DNA of 64,000 nucleotides from Selenomonadaceae bacterium. Its GTDB lineage: Bacteria; Bacillota; Negativicutes; Selenomonadales; Selenomonadaceae. Within the stretch, counting starts at the first letter, position 1. Each line of letters starts with the position of its first letter. The stretch lies in NCBI GenBank assembly GCA_017428215.1, contig JAFRRH010000006.1, positions 1-64,000 on the forward strand, given 5' to 3'. A program made the translations under genes and the position numbers. Below the pieces are notes generated by a model. It worked only from the letters and a program-made list of their open reading frames with translations. It made no database searches and was not told the origin of the DNA. This document shows positions 16,601 to 25,174 of the stretch, in pieces.

Positions 16601-18542
16601 GATTATCATACAAAGAACCATACTTAACATCAATGCTGTCGTCGCCTTTGCCCGCGTTGATTGTGACATTGTTGCTACCGTCGTTACAAATTGAATCGTT
16701 GCCCGCGCCCGCGTTGATTGAAACGTTGTCGCTATTGTTGCTGATTGTATCATCGCCCGCGCCCGCGTCGATTGTCACTTGCGAACCGTTGTTATTGTCA
16801 ATGTAATCGTTGCCTGCGCCACCGTTTATGCTGACATTTGCGACTTCCCTTCTCCAGCCTCTGTTATAAATCGTATCATTACCCGCGCCGCCGAGTATGG
16901 TAGAACTTTCGCCATAATTATCGATAGAATCATCGCCTGCGCCGCCGTTAATCACGACGTTTGATAAGTTCTTGTCTCCGTAGTCGTCATTCACAATCGT
17001 ATCGGCACCGTCGCCACCTGAAATGCTTACATTCGCACTATCATTTTGAATTGAATCGCTGCCGCCGAGTGCGTTTATCGTCGCGCCTTCGAGAGTATTA
17101 GTATAAACATCGCCGTGAGACGTGCCGTAGATTAAATTGTTATCGGTGGAGGCTGAAGATTTTTTCCCCGTGACTCTGATTGAATCCAAGCTCGCGGCAT
17201 CTTTAATTGTTATTGAACCTTTGCCGACTTCAAGGACAATATCATCGAGGACGCGCTTTTGAGTGTAAGCGGTTGTGCCGTCGCCGAGCCTGATTCTGTT
17301 CGCCTTCGTGAAGCCGTAAATAACATCGTCGCCGTCGCCACTGGCGTAGTTGAAGACAACATTATCTTGCGTGTTATAAACGGTGTCATCGCCCTTGCCC
17401 GCACTTATCGTCACGTCGGAGCCTTCGTTGTAAATGTAATCGTCGCCTGACTTCGAGCCGTTGAGCGATATAATAACGTCATCGCCTTCATTGACGATAT
17501 AATTTTTATTTTTGACTTGTTTATAAGTGTAGTCTTTGCCGTAAATCTTTTTGCCATTAGCCGCCGAATCATTTCCGAACGCCGCTGAACTTAGGGTGTT
17601 AATCACGATGTTAAAGGGCGCAGTCTCCGAGAGCTTGGAAACGACATTGACAGCAGACAAACTCGCGCCGCCGAGCAAAGTTATATGCCCATTGCCGACC
17701 GTGAAGATAACGTCCATTCCGCTGATAGCCGACGAGTAATTATCAGCGATAACGAGCGTATCTGTCGAATCGAAACCGCTGACAGTATCGTCGCCGTCGC
17801 CGTTTGCATAGACATAAGCCGCTCCGACACGTCTTGGATTATTTTTGTGATAATCATCGTGAAAACTGACGGAGTCGTTGCCCTTGCCGGGATTGACAGT
17901 GGAATTGACGCCAACGTCTTCAATGGTGTCATTGCCTGCGCCCGCCGCGATAGAGACGTCGTTGCCGTCGTTGCCAATGTCATCGTCGCCCGCGCCGCCG
18001 CCGATTGAAACGTTTGAGCCGTCGTTGCCAATAGTATCGTTGCCCGCGCCGCCGTCGATTGAGACGTTCGAGCCATTGTTGCTAATGCCATCGTTGCCCG
18101 CGCCGCCGTCGATTGAGACGTTCGAGCCATTGTTGCTAATGCCATCGTCGCCTGCGTCACCGCTGATAGAGGAGTTCGCGCCGTAGTTATAAATGGTGTC
18201 GTCGTCCTCGCCGCCGGAAATGATCGCCTTCTTGCCGTAGTTGCTAATGTAATCGAAGTCTGCGCCGCCGAAGATTGAAACGTTGTCGCCGGCGTACTTG
18301 TAATAGTCGCTGTCGTTTCTGATTGTGTCATTGCCGAAGCCGCCGTCGATAGAAACGTTGTGGGGCGTAATCGTGACCCATTCGTCGGTGCTGTCGTTGA
18401 AGTAGCTTTGGCTCTCGTTGTTAATCAAGTCGTTGCCGTCGAGTGCCGAAATCGTGACGTTGATACCGGCGTTTGAAATGGTGTCGCTCCTGTTGCTACC
18501 CGATATTAGCGTGTCGGGGCTGATGTTGTTAATCTCTGCCAT
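13656..18542 (-). CDS. Giant RTX-like calcium-binding repeat protein
   Basis: 1628 residues. The ATG at 18542 is preferred over 18551 because AAGGAG lies 9 bases before it. There is no signal peptide, as expected for type I secretion. Almost the whole chain consists of GGAGNDTI-type nonapeptides (hemolysin/RTX beta-roll) that are often degenerate, in the form NVSIDGGAGNDxI. These are broken up by about seven copies of a ~60-residue module of the pattern YxSGDGxDxIxGF...DxLxI...VGxGxIxLxxA. The C-terminal ~150 residues carry the cleanest RTX repeats (GGKGADKIYGGSGNDTLWG) and end NHTINGKTFK, probably the secretion signal. Likely a surface adhesin or S-layer-like protein. No type I exporter is in the window. 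It splits siroheme synthase from hemA and has its own terminator. Confidence 0.9.
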   Translation of the reverse strand: MAEINNISPDTLISGSNRSDTISNAGINVTISALDGNDLINNESQSYFNDSTDEWVTITPHNVSIDGGFGNDTIRNDSDYYKYAGDNVSIFGGADFDYISNYGKKAIISGGEDDDTIYNYGANSSISGDAGDDGISNNGSNVSIDGGAGNDGISNNGSNVSIDGGAGNDTIGNDGSNVSIGGGAGDDDIGNDGNDVSIAAGAGNDTIEDVGVNSTVNPGKGNDSVSFHDDYHKNNPRRVGAAYVYANGDGDDTVSGFDSTDTLVIADNYSSAISGMDVIFTVGNGHITLLGGASLSAVNVVSKLSETAPFNIVINTLSSAAFGNDSAANGKKIYGKDYTYKQVKNKNYIVNEGDDVIISLNGSKSGDDYIYNEGSDVTISAGKGDDTVYNTQDNVVFNYASGDGDDVIYGFTKANRIRLGDGTTAYTQKRVLDDIVLEVGKGSITIKDAASLDSIRVTGKKSSASTDNNLIYGTSHGDVYTNTLEGATINALGGSDSIQNDSANVSISGGDGADTIVNDDYGDKNLSNVVINGGAGDDSIDNYGESSTILGGAGNDTIYNRGWRREVANVSINGGAGNDYIDNNNGSQVTIDAGAGDDTISNNSDNVSINAGAGNDSICNDGSNNVTINAGKGDDSIDVKYGSLYDNLIQYASGDGNDIIYNFDSKTTLQITSGTVNKATTDGENLFLTVGKGTISLMGAAWQESWNVVDAKGNPISFDVDDGKAKNIYNDKNKVKLTGSDNNDTIDNFGNKVTVTSGAGNDSLRNHGTYVLIEAGADDDKIEAYMIDKDSSSYTTLRGGAGNDHIDNHGHHALIEGGTGNDTLWNYTGDDDGIHEQYEADYSTMLGGDGDDFIDNRGDNSSIDGGKGNDTIYSYGALNIKVDGGADNDYILNGWRPDWHVFGDKATINGGAGDDTLYSYGAKKVSLVGGAGNDWIFNCEVSVWNDDNTQIIETVKPDNATINGGAGDDTIINEGKSSKIVAGAGDDIVYNSSSEVSINASEGNDRINNYGGDNVTIVGGKGNDYVHDEGVGTAYVYSAGNDTLYNFDTFDTIVLGSVKVNSSVRSAGTVTLKLSNKKTLTLENYSADKVNIAKTIKEVKKLSVIRNDEPNTVVKGTSKDDYIYNGYIGATINGAAGNDYVENPAPDSSINAGKGNDTISNYGNDVTILGGAGNDSISSRGFDNTIEGGKGNDKISLGAVGNLIKYASGDGKDTIIGFNETDTLTVSGGTYSTQASGSDVLVKVGKGSILLKDAKGKVLNINDTKTTDIITLSDGADNLSNNLDGLTIQALGGNDTVDNSASGVRIDGGKGNDYSYNYADNVTIVGGAGNDTVNSEYADNVSINGGAGNDFLCNLARTEWNSDTDTFETVETGNNVTLNGGTGNDYIWNEAGVNVIFQYNTDDGNDRIEGFNETSTLSIAGGTYTSTKSGDNIIVTVGNGKISLIGAASLSAVTIDVVKKTSKTLIVTNKSKSPVTAKASVQVIDASTRTTAVKITGNDADNIIFGGTKNDSIRGGKGADKIYGGSGNDTLWGDAGNDSLYGGAGNDTFIYKPGEGTDKIFDYASGDMLKILKTNGKDGGTFTKGTFSKGNLTLAISGGGSVIFDGVSKGDVININGTNHTINGKTFK

Positions 18543-18613
18543 ATGAACCATCTCCTTTCCGGCGTATTATAAGTTGTTTTTTTTTTTTGACAATTCCCAA
18601 CGCGAAAAAATTT

Positions 18614-19246
18614 TTATCGAGCGTTGCGCATTGCCTGTTCGAGTTTTAACTCAAGTTCTTCAAAGGAGCCGCGCTTTAAAAGTTCCCAGATTTCGCGGGT
18701 TAAAAATTTTTGCCAGAAAATTTTTCGTGCTTGCGGATTCGGCAAAAGTTTTTTGACTTCTCGACGCCGCGCAGAAATTATTTCTAAGCCCGCACCGAAA
18801 TTTTCTCCGAGTTCCGTTTCCAACATTTCCCGAACAAATTTTGAGAACGCCGGAGAATTTGCGCCCGTCGAAATTGTCAACAATAAATCGCCGCGTCGAA
18901 TTGTTGACGGGACGTTGAAATTGCCGCTTGCACCTTCCACGACGTTGACGAGGATTTTTTTAGCTTGCGCCGCCTCTGAAGCTTGCCGATTGACTTCGGG
19001 ATTGTCCGTTGCCGCGATTAAAATTATTTCGTCGCTGAGCATATTAGGAGAAAAATTTTCTCGCGTCAAGGAAATTTCCCCACGTTTAAAAAGTTCCTCG
19101 ACACCCGCGCAGATTTCCGGAGCTATAACTTTTACTTTTGCGCCCGCCGCTAACAATCCGTAAATTTTTCTTAACGCAACTTGCCCGCCGCCAATTACCA
19201 CGCAAGATTTATTTTCTATATCAAGGTTTAACGGATAAAATTTCAT
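18614..19246 (-). CDS. Precorrin-2 dehydrogenase / sirohydrochlorin ferrochelatase
   Basis: 210 residues, matching the CysG N-terminal or Met8p type. The NAD site is VVIGGGQVALRK (residues 16-27), followed by IAATDNPEVNRQ and the family motif NVVEGASGNFNVPSTIRRGDL. It oxidises precorrin-2 to sirohydrochlorin and may insert iron or cobalt. It overlaps the secretin gene upstream by 26 bases and is followed by the RTX-like gene. Confidence 0.93.
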   Translation of the reverse strand: MKFYPLNLDIENKSCVVIGGGQVALRKIYGLLAAGAKVKVIAPEICAGVEELFKRGEISLTRENFSPNMLSDEIILIAATDNPEVNRQASEAAQAKKILVNVVEGASGNFNVPSTIRRGDLLLTISTGANSPAFSKFVREMLETELGENFGAGLEIISARRREVKKLLPNPQARKIFWQKFLTREIWELLKRGSFEELELKLEQAMRNAR

Positions 19247-20621
19247 TTGAATTACCGCCTAATACGTGAGCCGTCAAAAAAATTATAAGTTCGGATTCGG
19301 ATTTACTTTTGCGATGATTTCTGAACAACGCGCCCAAAATCGGCAAGTCGCCTAAGAACGGGATTTTGCTGACGGATTTTTCCTCTTCCGCGCCGATAAG
19401 CCCGCCGATAATCATTGGCTCGCCGTCGCGTACAGTTACAGTCGTTTCTGCCGAACGTACGTTAAATCTATACGCTCCTGTATTTTTGTCATATTCGGGC
19501 GTGCTGACTTCGGTGTATAACTTCGCACTTATCGTGCCGTCGGCGTTTATGCGTGGAGTATATTTTAACTTTATTCCCGCGTCGCGATATTCATAAGACG
19601 ATTGCACAGTAGAGTTAGTAGTTTCGCTTTTTTCAATAGGTACGGTATTGCCAACGTAAATCACAGCCTCGCGCCCTTGAATTGTCGTAACATTCGGACG
19701 GGAAAGAATTTTTGCCTTGCCGTTCGTAACGAGCGCATTAATCTTCGCGCCATAATAAAATTCAAAAGGTATGCCCGTTGGTCCGCGCCCGAATTGAATA
19801 ACACCGTAACCTGTCGCGTCGTTTGCTTTTCTTGTATATTCTTCGGTTATGATAACTCTTCCAGACGAAGTTTCATTAATTTCTATATCGCGTTCGGGAA
19901 ATTGCGGAGCAGTCGACCAAAACCATTCCACGCCGAGATTTTTACTTTCCTCTTTGCTAACGATTAAAAATTTTGCCTCAACGGAAACTTGCTTAAGTTC
20001 AACGTCGAGAGTCGCCAAAAGATTTTTTACGCGCTCATATTCGGCGGGCGTGCCGTAGAGGACAATCGCGTTGACTTCGGGATTTATAAAAACTCGTTTG
20101 GCTCGCGGATCTTTTTCTTCCTCATCTTTAAACGAAGAATCTTCTCTAGTTCTCGTCTCACTGTGAATAAACATTACTCCCTCAGACGTTTCTCTTTCTG
20201 TGTCTCTTGTCCTCTCAAGTTTAGGTTCTTCGACATTAAAATCCAAAGATTTGTAAACCGCTTTGCGCAAAATTTCTGCGTCACCAAATCTAATCGGAAA
20301 AACGTAACTTTGCATGAGCACAATAGATTTTAAATCTGCTGTTACAACAAAAACGCCCGCTTCCTTGATTATCTGCAAATTTCTCGTTTTGGCAATGACT
20401 TCTAAAATATGAACAGGCTCGACGTTCTCGACAGAAATTGAAATTGTTCCCTTAACCGAATCATCGACTGAAACGTTAAGCCCGCTATTTTTTGCGACAA
20501 GCATTATCGTTGAGCGAAGATCCGCTTCGTGTACGCTTAAAGTCATTGGTGCGGCTTCAATCTGCGCGGGCATAAAAAAAATCGCCGTAGCAAGGAGCGG
20601 CAAAAATTTTTTCAAGTTCAA
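19221..20621 (-). CDS. Type IV pilus / type II secretion secretin (PilQ/GspD family)
   Basis: 466 residues. A signal peptide covers residues 1-23 (ends IEAA). An N-terminal secretin/TonB short domain (LRSTIMLVAKNSGLNVSVDDSVKG) is followed by an N1-like domain (NPEVNAIVLYGTP) and the secretin beta-barrel (NGKAKILSRPNVTT, VRDGEPMIIGGLI, KIPFLGDLPILGALF, LIIFLTAHV). It would form an outer-membrane pore, showing a diderm envelope. The start is a TTG directly after the upstream stop, with GGGAG nine bases earlier. It is shorter than most PilQ proteins and has no AMIN domain. The other pilus genes are not in this window; a prepilin peptidase is at 30425. Confidence 0.92.
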   Translation of the reverse strand: MNLKKFLPLLATAIFFMPAQIEAAPMTLSVHEADLRSTIMLVAKNSGLNVSVDDSVKGTISISVENVEPVHILEVIAKTRNLQIIKEAGVFVVTADLKSIVLMQSYVFPIRFGDAEILRKAVYKSLDFNVEEPKLERTRDTERETSEGVMFIHSETRTREDSSFKDEEEKDPRAKRVFINPEVNAIVLYGTPAEYERVKNLLATLDVELKQVSVEAKFLIVSKEESKNLGVEWFWSTAPQFPERDIEINETSSGRVIITEEYTRKANDATGYGVIQFGRGPTGIPFEFYYGAKINALVTNGKAKILSRPNVTTIQGREAVIYVGNTVPIEKSETTNSTVQSSYEYRDAGIKLKYTPRINADGTISAKLYTEVSTPEYDKNTGAYRFNVRSAETTVTVRDGEPMIIGGLIGAEEEKSVSKIPFLGDLPILGALFRNHRKSKSESELIIFLTAHVLGGNSNEILSVKP

Positions 20622-21206
20622 TCATCTCAGCTCCCTTTGAATAAAAACGCGCTCGCCGTCCTCGAACGTCACGAAGTCAGGCGTTATGTCCGAAATTTTT
20701 TTCCCGCCAATTTCCTCGCCGATTGTCCGGAATAACGTTTCCTTCTCGCGCAAGAACATTGCCGTTTTATTTGCGCCGCTAATTGCTGTGCCCGTCAAAA
20801 CAATTTTTTCTTGTGGTTGCGGTTTAGGAGGTTCGGGAATTTGCGGCGGCGGAATTATAATCGGCGGAACGGGCGGTGTTACAACTTTGGGCGGCGGCTT
20901 AGGTTTTTCCTTACCTGCGAACGGGTCGCCGATTAAAAGCGGGTCGGCATTTGCTCCAAGCACAAGCGTCACACCGTCAGGACTTTTCTCAACAGGCAAA
21001 ACTTTTACGGGCAAATCTTTTGTCGCTGGCGGAGCTTCAACAGTAGTAGTTTCGTTTAAATTAATTTCTTCATCGTCGGAGCTATCATCAGTCAACCAAA
21101 CAATCAACAGGACGATAAAACATACGCCGAGCGCAATCGCACGAATTTTATTTTGCTTAAGCTCGTCAAGTTCGCGTTGCAAAATTTCTTTTAGCTTATC
21201 AGGCAT
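20622..21206 (-). CDS. PilP/GspC-like inner-membrane pilus assembly protein
   Basis: 194 residues. One membrane helix lies at residues ~22-38 (AIALGVCFIVLLIVWL), followed by a proline-rich stalk (PKPPPKVVTPPVPP, PPPQIPEPPKP) and a small C-terminal beta domain (IVLTGTAISGANKTAMF ... VTFEDGERVFIQREL). This is the build of PilP or GspC proteins, which link the inner-membrane platform to the secretin. It abuts the secretin gene, supporting the assignment. Confidence 0.75.
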   Translation of the reverse strand: MPDKLKEILQRELDELKQNKIRAIALGVCFIVLLIVWLTDDSSDDEEINLNETTTVEAPPATKDLPVKVLPVEKSPDGVTLVLGANADPLLIGDPFAGKEKPKPPPKVVTPPVPPIIIPPPQIPEPPKPQPQEKIVLTGTAISGANKTAMFLREKETLFRTIGEEIGGKKISDITPDFVTFEDGERVFIQRELR

Positions 21207-21293
21207 GTCATACTCCCAAAAGTTTTAAATCAAAAACGCGGCGATAAATTTTAAAATATCTTAACGTCAAGCGCGTCTGCTGTTCTCCCGCTT

Positions 21294-21345
21294 TTAAAGC
21301 GGGTCGTGTTGCAAAATTTCTTTTAGCTTGTCAGGCATTTCCTAC
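21294..21345 (-). repeat. Partial duplicate of the 5' end of the PilP-like gene
   Basis: The minus strand reads GGAGTAGGAA then ATG at 21338 and encodes MPDKLKEILQHDPL before a stop. The first ten codons and ribosome-site region match the start of the PilP-like gene at 21206. Duplicated debris of the pilus operon head, not expected to be functional. The rest of the 21207-21426 gap holds a short palindrome (21287-21303, CCCGC/GCGGG) and nothing else I recognise. Confidence 0.7.
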
Positions 21346-21425
21346 TCCAAAATTTTTTCAGCAGTTTATCATAAGCTTTGCAGGTTTTCAACCGCGCAGA
21401 TTTATAAAAAAATTTTTACAAACAG

Positions 21426-21455
21426 TTGACAGATTAGCGGCGTTAATGCTATTAT
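21426..21455 (+). promoter_or_regulatory. Promoter of the TRAP transporter operon
   Basis: TTGACA at 21426-21431 and TATTAT at 21450-21455 with an 18-base spacer, 71 bases before the start codon of dctP. Confidence 0.65.
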
Positions 21456-21526
21456 ACGCAAAACCTAGCCAACGTCCTATGTTGGTTAAGGAAGAGTAGA
21501 GGGTTTTATAGAGGAGGGGAGCTGAT

Positions 21527-22561
21527 TTGAAAATGCCGATGTGGAAAAAAATTTTTATGTCGGTGTTGCTCGTCTGTAGTATGCTCGCGTTTACGGGTTG
21601 CGGTGAAGAAGCCGCGCAGGGCGAACGCAAAGAGGGCGACTATCAGAAAATCAAGTTGGTCATGAGCGTTAACGGCACGAACATTGCGACGGATACCAAA
21701 GTTGCGATGAAATTTGCCGAGCTTATGGAAAAAGAGAGCGGCGGGAATATCACAATCGACGTTTTCCCGAATGACCAACTTGCGGGCGGCAACGCCTCAA
21801 AAGGTATCGAAATGATTGCCGACGGCGCAGTTGACTTGGCGGCGTATGCGGCAGGCGTTATGGCAGTTATGGACGAACATCTTTTGATTGCCACGATTCC
21901 TTGGACTTTTAACAACTATCAAGAGGCTCGTGAAATTATCGACACGACGGGCGGCGAATATTACAAAAAAATTCTCGCCCAACAGGGAATGACTTTCCTC
22001 GCTTCCGCGCACAACGGTTTCAGACAGATTACTAACGGTAAACACCCGGTAATTGTTCCGGAAGATGTTGCCGGTCTGAAAATCCGCGTGCCTGGTGGCG
22101 AGGTTTATTTTAAGTTTTGGCGGGCGTTCGGAGCTGACCCCGTTGCAATGAGTTGGTCTGAAGCTTTCACCGCGATTCAGCAGGGAACTATTGACGGGCA
22201 AGAAAACGGCTTTTCCGTCACCAATTCCGCTAAAGTCAATGAGATTCAGCAATATATGACTGTTTGGAATTACACTTACGAAAATTATCTGTTCGTAGCC
22301 AACACCAAAATTTTTGAGAGCTTAGAGCCTAAGACACAAGAACTTATCCGCGCCAAAGCTAAAGAGGCTTGCGAGTGGGGACGCGATTTAGTTGAGAACG
22401 ACGAAGAAAATCTTAAGATAAAATTCCAACAAGGCGGCATGGAAGTTGTAACGTTGACGCCCGAACAGTTGAAACCGTTCCAAGATAAAGTTCAAGGCGT
22501 CCGTAAAGAACTTATGGAAAAATACGGCGACGAGGCTTGCAAAGCCTTCCGCATGAAGTAA
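21527..22561 (+). CDS. TRAP transporter substrate-binding lipoprotein (DctP family)
   Basis: 344 residues from a TTG at 21527, with GAGGAGGGG 7 bases upstream. A lipoprotein signal ends at the lipobox AFTGC. The DctP family motifs FPNDQLAGG, AAGVMAVMDEH, GLKIRVPGGEVY and SWSEAFTAIQQGTIDGQEN (with the Arg that binds a carboxylate) are clear. It captures an organic acid, such as a C4-dicarboxylate or sugar acid, outside the membrane for the DctQM pair encoded next. Substrate not assignable. Confidence 0.93.
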   Translation: MKMPMWKKIFMSVLLVCSMLAFTGCGEEAAQGERKEGDYQKIKLVMSVNGTNIATDTKVAMKFAELMEKESGGNITIDVFPNDQLAGGNASKGIEMIADGAVDLAAYAAGVMAVMDEHLLIATIPWTFNNYQEAREIIDTTGGEYYKKILAQQGMTFLASAHNGFRQITNGKHPVIVPEDVAGLKIRVPGGEVYFKFWRAFGADPVAMSWSEAFTAIQQGTIDGQENGFSVTNSAKVNEIQQYMTVWNYTYENYLFVANTKIFESLEPKTQELIRAKAKEACEWGRDLVENDEENLKIKFQQGGMEVVTLTPEQLKPFQDKVQGVRKELMEKYGDEACKAFRMK

Positions 22562-22574
22562 GGAGGCAGTCGAT

Positions 22575-23051
22575 ATGCGATATATTTTAGGAAAAATCGA
22601 AGACATAATCTGCGCGATCTGCCTAATCGTCATGACGGCTTTAACTTTTGCCAACGTCATCGCCCGTTACGTCTTCAGCGCGTCATTCTCGTTTTCGGAA
22701 GAAATTACAACTTATCTGTTCGTGTTGCTTAGCTTAATCGGCTCGGCGGCGGCGGCAAGAAGAAAAGCTCACTTGGGATTTACCGCAATACTCGATTTAA
22801 TGCCTGCGGGGATTAAGCGGGCAATCCAGATAATGAGTTATTCGCTTGCAACATTTTTCTCCGCCGCGCTGTTTTGGTACGGAATCAGCATGGTGCAGAG
22901 TCAAATTTTTCACGGACAAGTTACAGCGGGTATGCAGTGGCCAGAATGGATTTTCGGTTCGTTCGTCCCGATTGGAGCATTTTTTATCACGGTGGAATTT
23001 TTATTCATGTTAATTGACACGATAAACAGCAAGGAGGGCGACGCGAAATGA
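22575..23051 (+). CDS. TRAP transporter small permease (DctQ family)
   Basis: 158 residues with four membrane helices. FANVIARYVF and SFSEEITTYLFVLLSLIGSAAA are the typical DctQ signature. It follows dctP by 13 bases and overlaps dctM by four, so it is the middle gene of a three-gene operon. It forms the membrane complex with DctM. Confidence 0.92.
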   Translation: MRYILGKIEDIICAICLIVMTALTFANVIARYVFSASFSFSEEITTYLFVLLSLIGSAAAARRKAHLGFTAILDLMPAGIKRAIQIMSYSLATFFSAALFWYGISMVQSQIFHGQVTAGMQWPEWIFGSFVPIGAFFITVEFLFMLIDTINSKEGDAK

Positions 23052-24331
23052 TTGGTCCCGTAATTTTCTTGAGCTTTGCAGTCTTCCTCTTAGTTGGCAC
23101 GCCGATTGCGATTTGTCTTGGCGTCTCTAGCGTCTTCGGTATGTTGATTGACGGCGCGGGGCGTCCGCTCGATACGATTATGACAATGTTGCCGCGTATC
23201 TTCTCTTCGGCGACAAGTAAATTTGTCTTATTGGCGGTTCCGTTCTTTATCTTAGGCGGCAACGTCATGGAGAAAGCTGGCATTTCCGAACGCTTGATTA
23301 ACTTCGCGCAAAGTTGCGTTGGACATCTGCGCGGCGGCTTAATCGTCGTTATGGTCTCGGTTGCGTGTTTCTTCGCGGCAATAAGCGGTTCAGGTCCTGC
23401 GACGGTTGCGGCTCTCGGCATGATTCTTATTCCCGCAATGGTTAAAGTCGGTTATCCTCCTGCGTTCAGTGCGGCGTTAATGGCGGCGGCTGGTGCAACT
23501 GGTATTGTTATCCCGCCGTCGATAACTTTCGTCGTCTACGGTTCAGTCGCTGATACTTCAATCGGTAAATTATTTTTATCGGGTATCGTTCCAGGCTTAA
23601 TGATTGGCGTCGCATTGATTATCGTTGCAATGTGGACGACGAGAAATTTACAAATTGAACTCCTACCTAAAGCCTCAGCGGCTGAACGTTGGAAATCTTT
23701 TAAAGAGGCTTTCTGGGGCTTGCTTATGCCTGGTATCATTTTGGGCGGCATTTACGGCGGTATCTTCACCCCGACCGAAGCGGCGGCGGCCTCTGCTGTT
23801 TACGGTTTGTTCGTCGGATTCTTTATCTACAGAACTTTGAAGCTTAAAGACCTCTACGAAATTTTTGTAAACTCCACGACGACCACAGCAGTTGTTATGT
23901 TCATTACAGCAACGGCAAGTTTGTTCGCTTATATTTTAACTAGAGCACGTCTTGACCTTGCGATAAGTGACGGCTTGATTGAGATAACCGGCGGCAATTA
24001 CATAATGTTCTTGCTGATTGCCAACGTTATTTTCTTAATCGCGGGTTGCTTTATGGACGCAACGTCTGCAGTCTTAATCTTTACGCCGCTGTTCCTGCCC
24101 GTCGCGTTGAGCTTAGGAATTGACCCGATTCACTTCGGCGCAGTCATGGTTCTCAACTTGTCAATCGGTTTGGTGACGCCGCCAGTTGGTATAAATCTAT
24201 TCGTTGGGTGCGGTATAGCGAACGTTTCACTAAAAGATATTTCCGTCGCTGTTATTCCGCTAATAATCGCTTGCTTAATAGTCTTATTGCTGGTAACATA
24301 CATTCCGCAACTCCCGCTGTTATTCGTCTAG
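23048..24331 (+). CDS. TRAP transporter large permease (DctM family)
   Basis: 427 residues with about 12 membrane segments. SGSGPATVAALG, ATGIVIPPSI, PGIILGGIYGGIFTPTEAAA and GLVTPPVGINLFV are the conserved DctM blocks. It is the sodium-coupled transport subunit. It overlaps dctQ by four bases (ATGA). Confidence 0.95.
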   Translation: MIGPVIFLSFAVFLLVGTPIAICLGVSSVFGMLIDGAGRPLDTIMTMLPRIFSSATSKFVLLAVPFFILGGNVMEKAGISERLINFAQSCVGHLRGGLIVVMVSVACFFAAISGSGPATVAALGMILIPAMVKVGYPPAFSAALMAAAGATGIVIPPSITFVVYGSVADTSIGKLFLSGIVPGLMIGVALIIVAMWTTRNLQIELLPKASAAERWKSFKEAFWGLLMPGIILGGIYGGIFTPTEAAAASAVYGLFVGFFIYRTLKLKDLYEIFVNSTTTTAVVMFITATASLFAYILTRARLDLAISDGLIEITGGNYIMFLLIANVIFLIAGCFMDATSAVLIFTPLFLPVALSLGIDPIHFGAVMVLNLSIGLVTPPVGINLFVGCGIANVSLKDISVAVIPLIIACLIVLLLVTYIPQLPLLFV

Positions 24332-24364
24332 CGCGGAGAAAAAATTTGTGGAGGATTGATTACC

Positions 24365-25096
24365 ATGAAAAAAACATTTGCGCTGTTAATGCTCGCGACG
24401 ATGCTGTTCTCCGTCGGTTGCGGCAATCAGGCACAGGACGCGGCTAAGGACGCTCAACAGAAAGTCGAGCAAAAAGCGGACGAGGCTAAGGCAAAAGTCG
24501 ACGAGGCTAAAGATAAGGCAAATCAAATGGCTGATGACGCCGCTAAAAAGGCTGACGAAATGAAAGCCGACGCCAATGCCAAAGTCGATGAAGCTAAGGA
24601 CGCCGCGAACAAAGCCGCTGACGACGCTACCGCTAAAGTCGACGAGATGAAATCTGACGCCGATAAAATGGCTAAAGACGCCGCCGCCAAAGTTGACGAA
24701 ATGGCAACTGATATGACGAGCATGATGAACGAACGAGTTATCGCGCTCAACGGTATCAAACCTGGCACGTCGCTTGAAGAGTTAAAGACGGTGTTCGGCG
24801 AGGCGACTTCTGTTGACGGCAACACTATGACTTTTGCTGACGGGTTTAAAGTCGTGCTTGACGGCGCAAACAAAGTTAAATCCATTTCCACGATAGTCGA
24901 CGCATTCGAGACGCCCGAAGGTGTTTACGTCGGCGCAAGTGAATATTCCCTTAACGACTACTGCGGTCCGGCAGATTCTGTTCGTGTAGCCAACGGCGTT
25001 GCAGAATACGAGTACAATAGCGGCGACAAAAAATCTATCGTCGTTTACAAGGCTCAAAACGGCGTTATCACCGAAATAATTTGCTCACTTAAATAA
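24365..25096 (+). CDS. Lipoprotein with 11-residue helical repeats and a C-terminal domain
   Basis: 243 residues from the ATG at 24365 (GGAGG ten bases upstream). Lipobox FSVGC. Residues ~25-115 are Ala/Lys/Asp-rich repeats of the type AKVDEAKDAANKAADD, in the 11-residue period seen in LEA-like and apolipoprotein-like helices. The C-terminal ~125 residues form a small domain (IKPGTSLEELKTVFGEA, then VKSISTIVDAFETPEGVYVG) reminiscent of SmpA/OmlA-like or DUF4309-type folds. It probably tethers the envelope or binds a surface. It follows the TRAP operon but may be independent. Confidence 0.7.
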   Translation: MKKTFALLMLATMLFSVGCGNQAQDAAKDAQQKVEQKADEAKAKVDEAKDKANQMADDAAKKADEMKADANAKVDEAKDAANKAADDATAKVDEMKSDADKMAKDAAAKVDEMATDMTSMMNERVIALNGIKPGTSLEELKTVFGEATSVDGNTMTFADGFKVVLDGANKVKSISTIVDAFETPEGVYVGASEYSLNDYCGPADSVRVANGVAEYEYNSGDKKSIVVYKAQNGVITEIICSLK

Positions 25097-25114
25097 AATT
25101 TTGTCGGTACTAAC

Positions 25115-25156
25115 AAAGGGCGCGGCTCGTCAACTGCGCGTCGTGCCCTTCGTTTT
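25115..25156 (+). terminator. Stem-loop terminator before the transketolase genes
   Basis: AAAGGGCGCG pairs with CGTGCCCTT across a 16-base loop region, followed by CGTTTT. The T-run is short, so the call is moderate. Confidence 0.55.
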
Positions 25157-25174
25157 AAATAAGGAGGTTTAATC

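Noticed and set aside
13683..18331. Several antisense and alternative-frame open frames over the RTX-like gene
   Set aside because: They follow from the repeat structure and GC-rich codons; the minus-strand 1628-residue frame explains the region.
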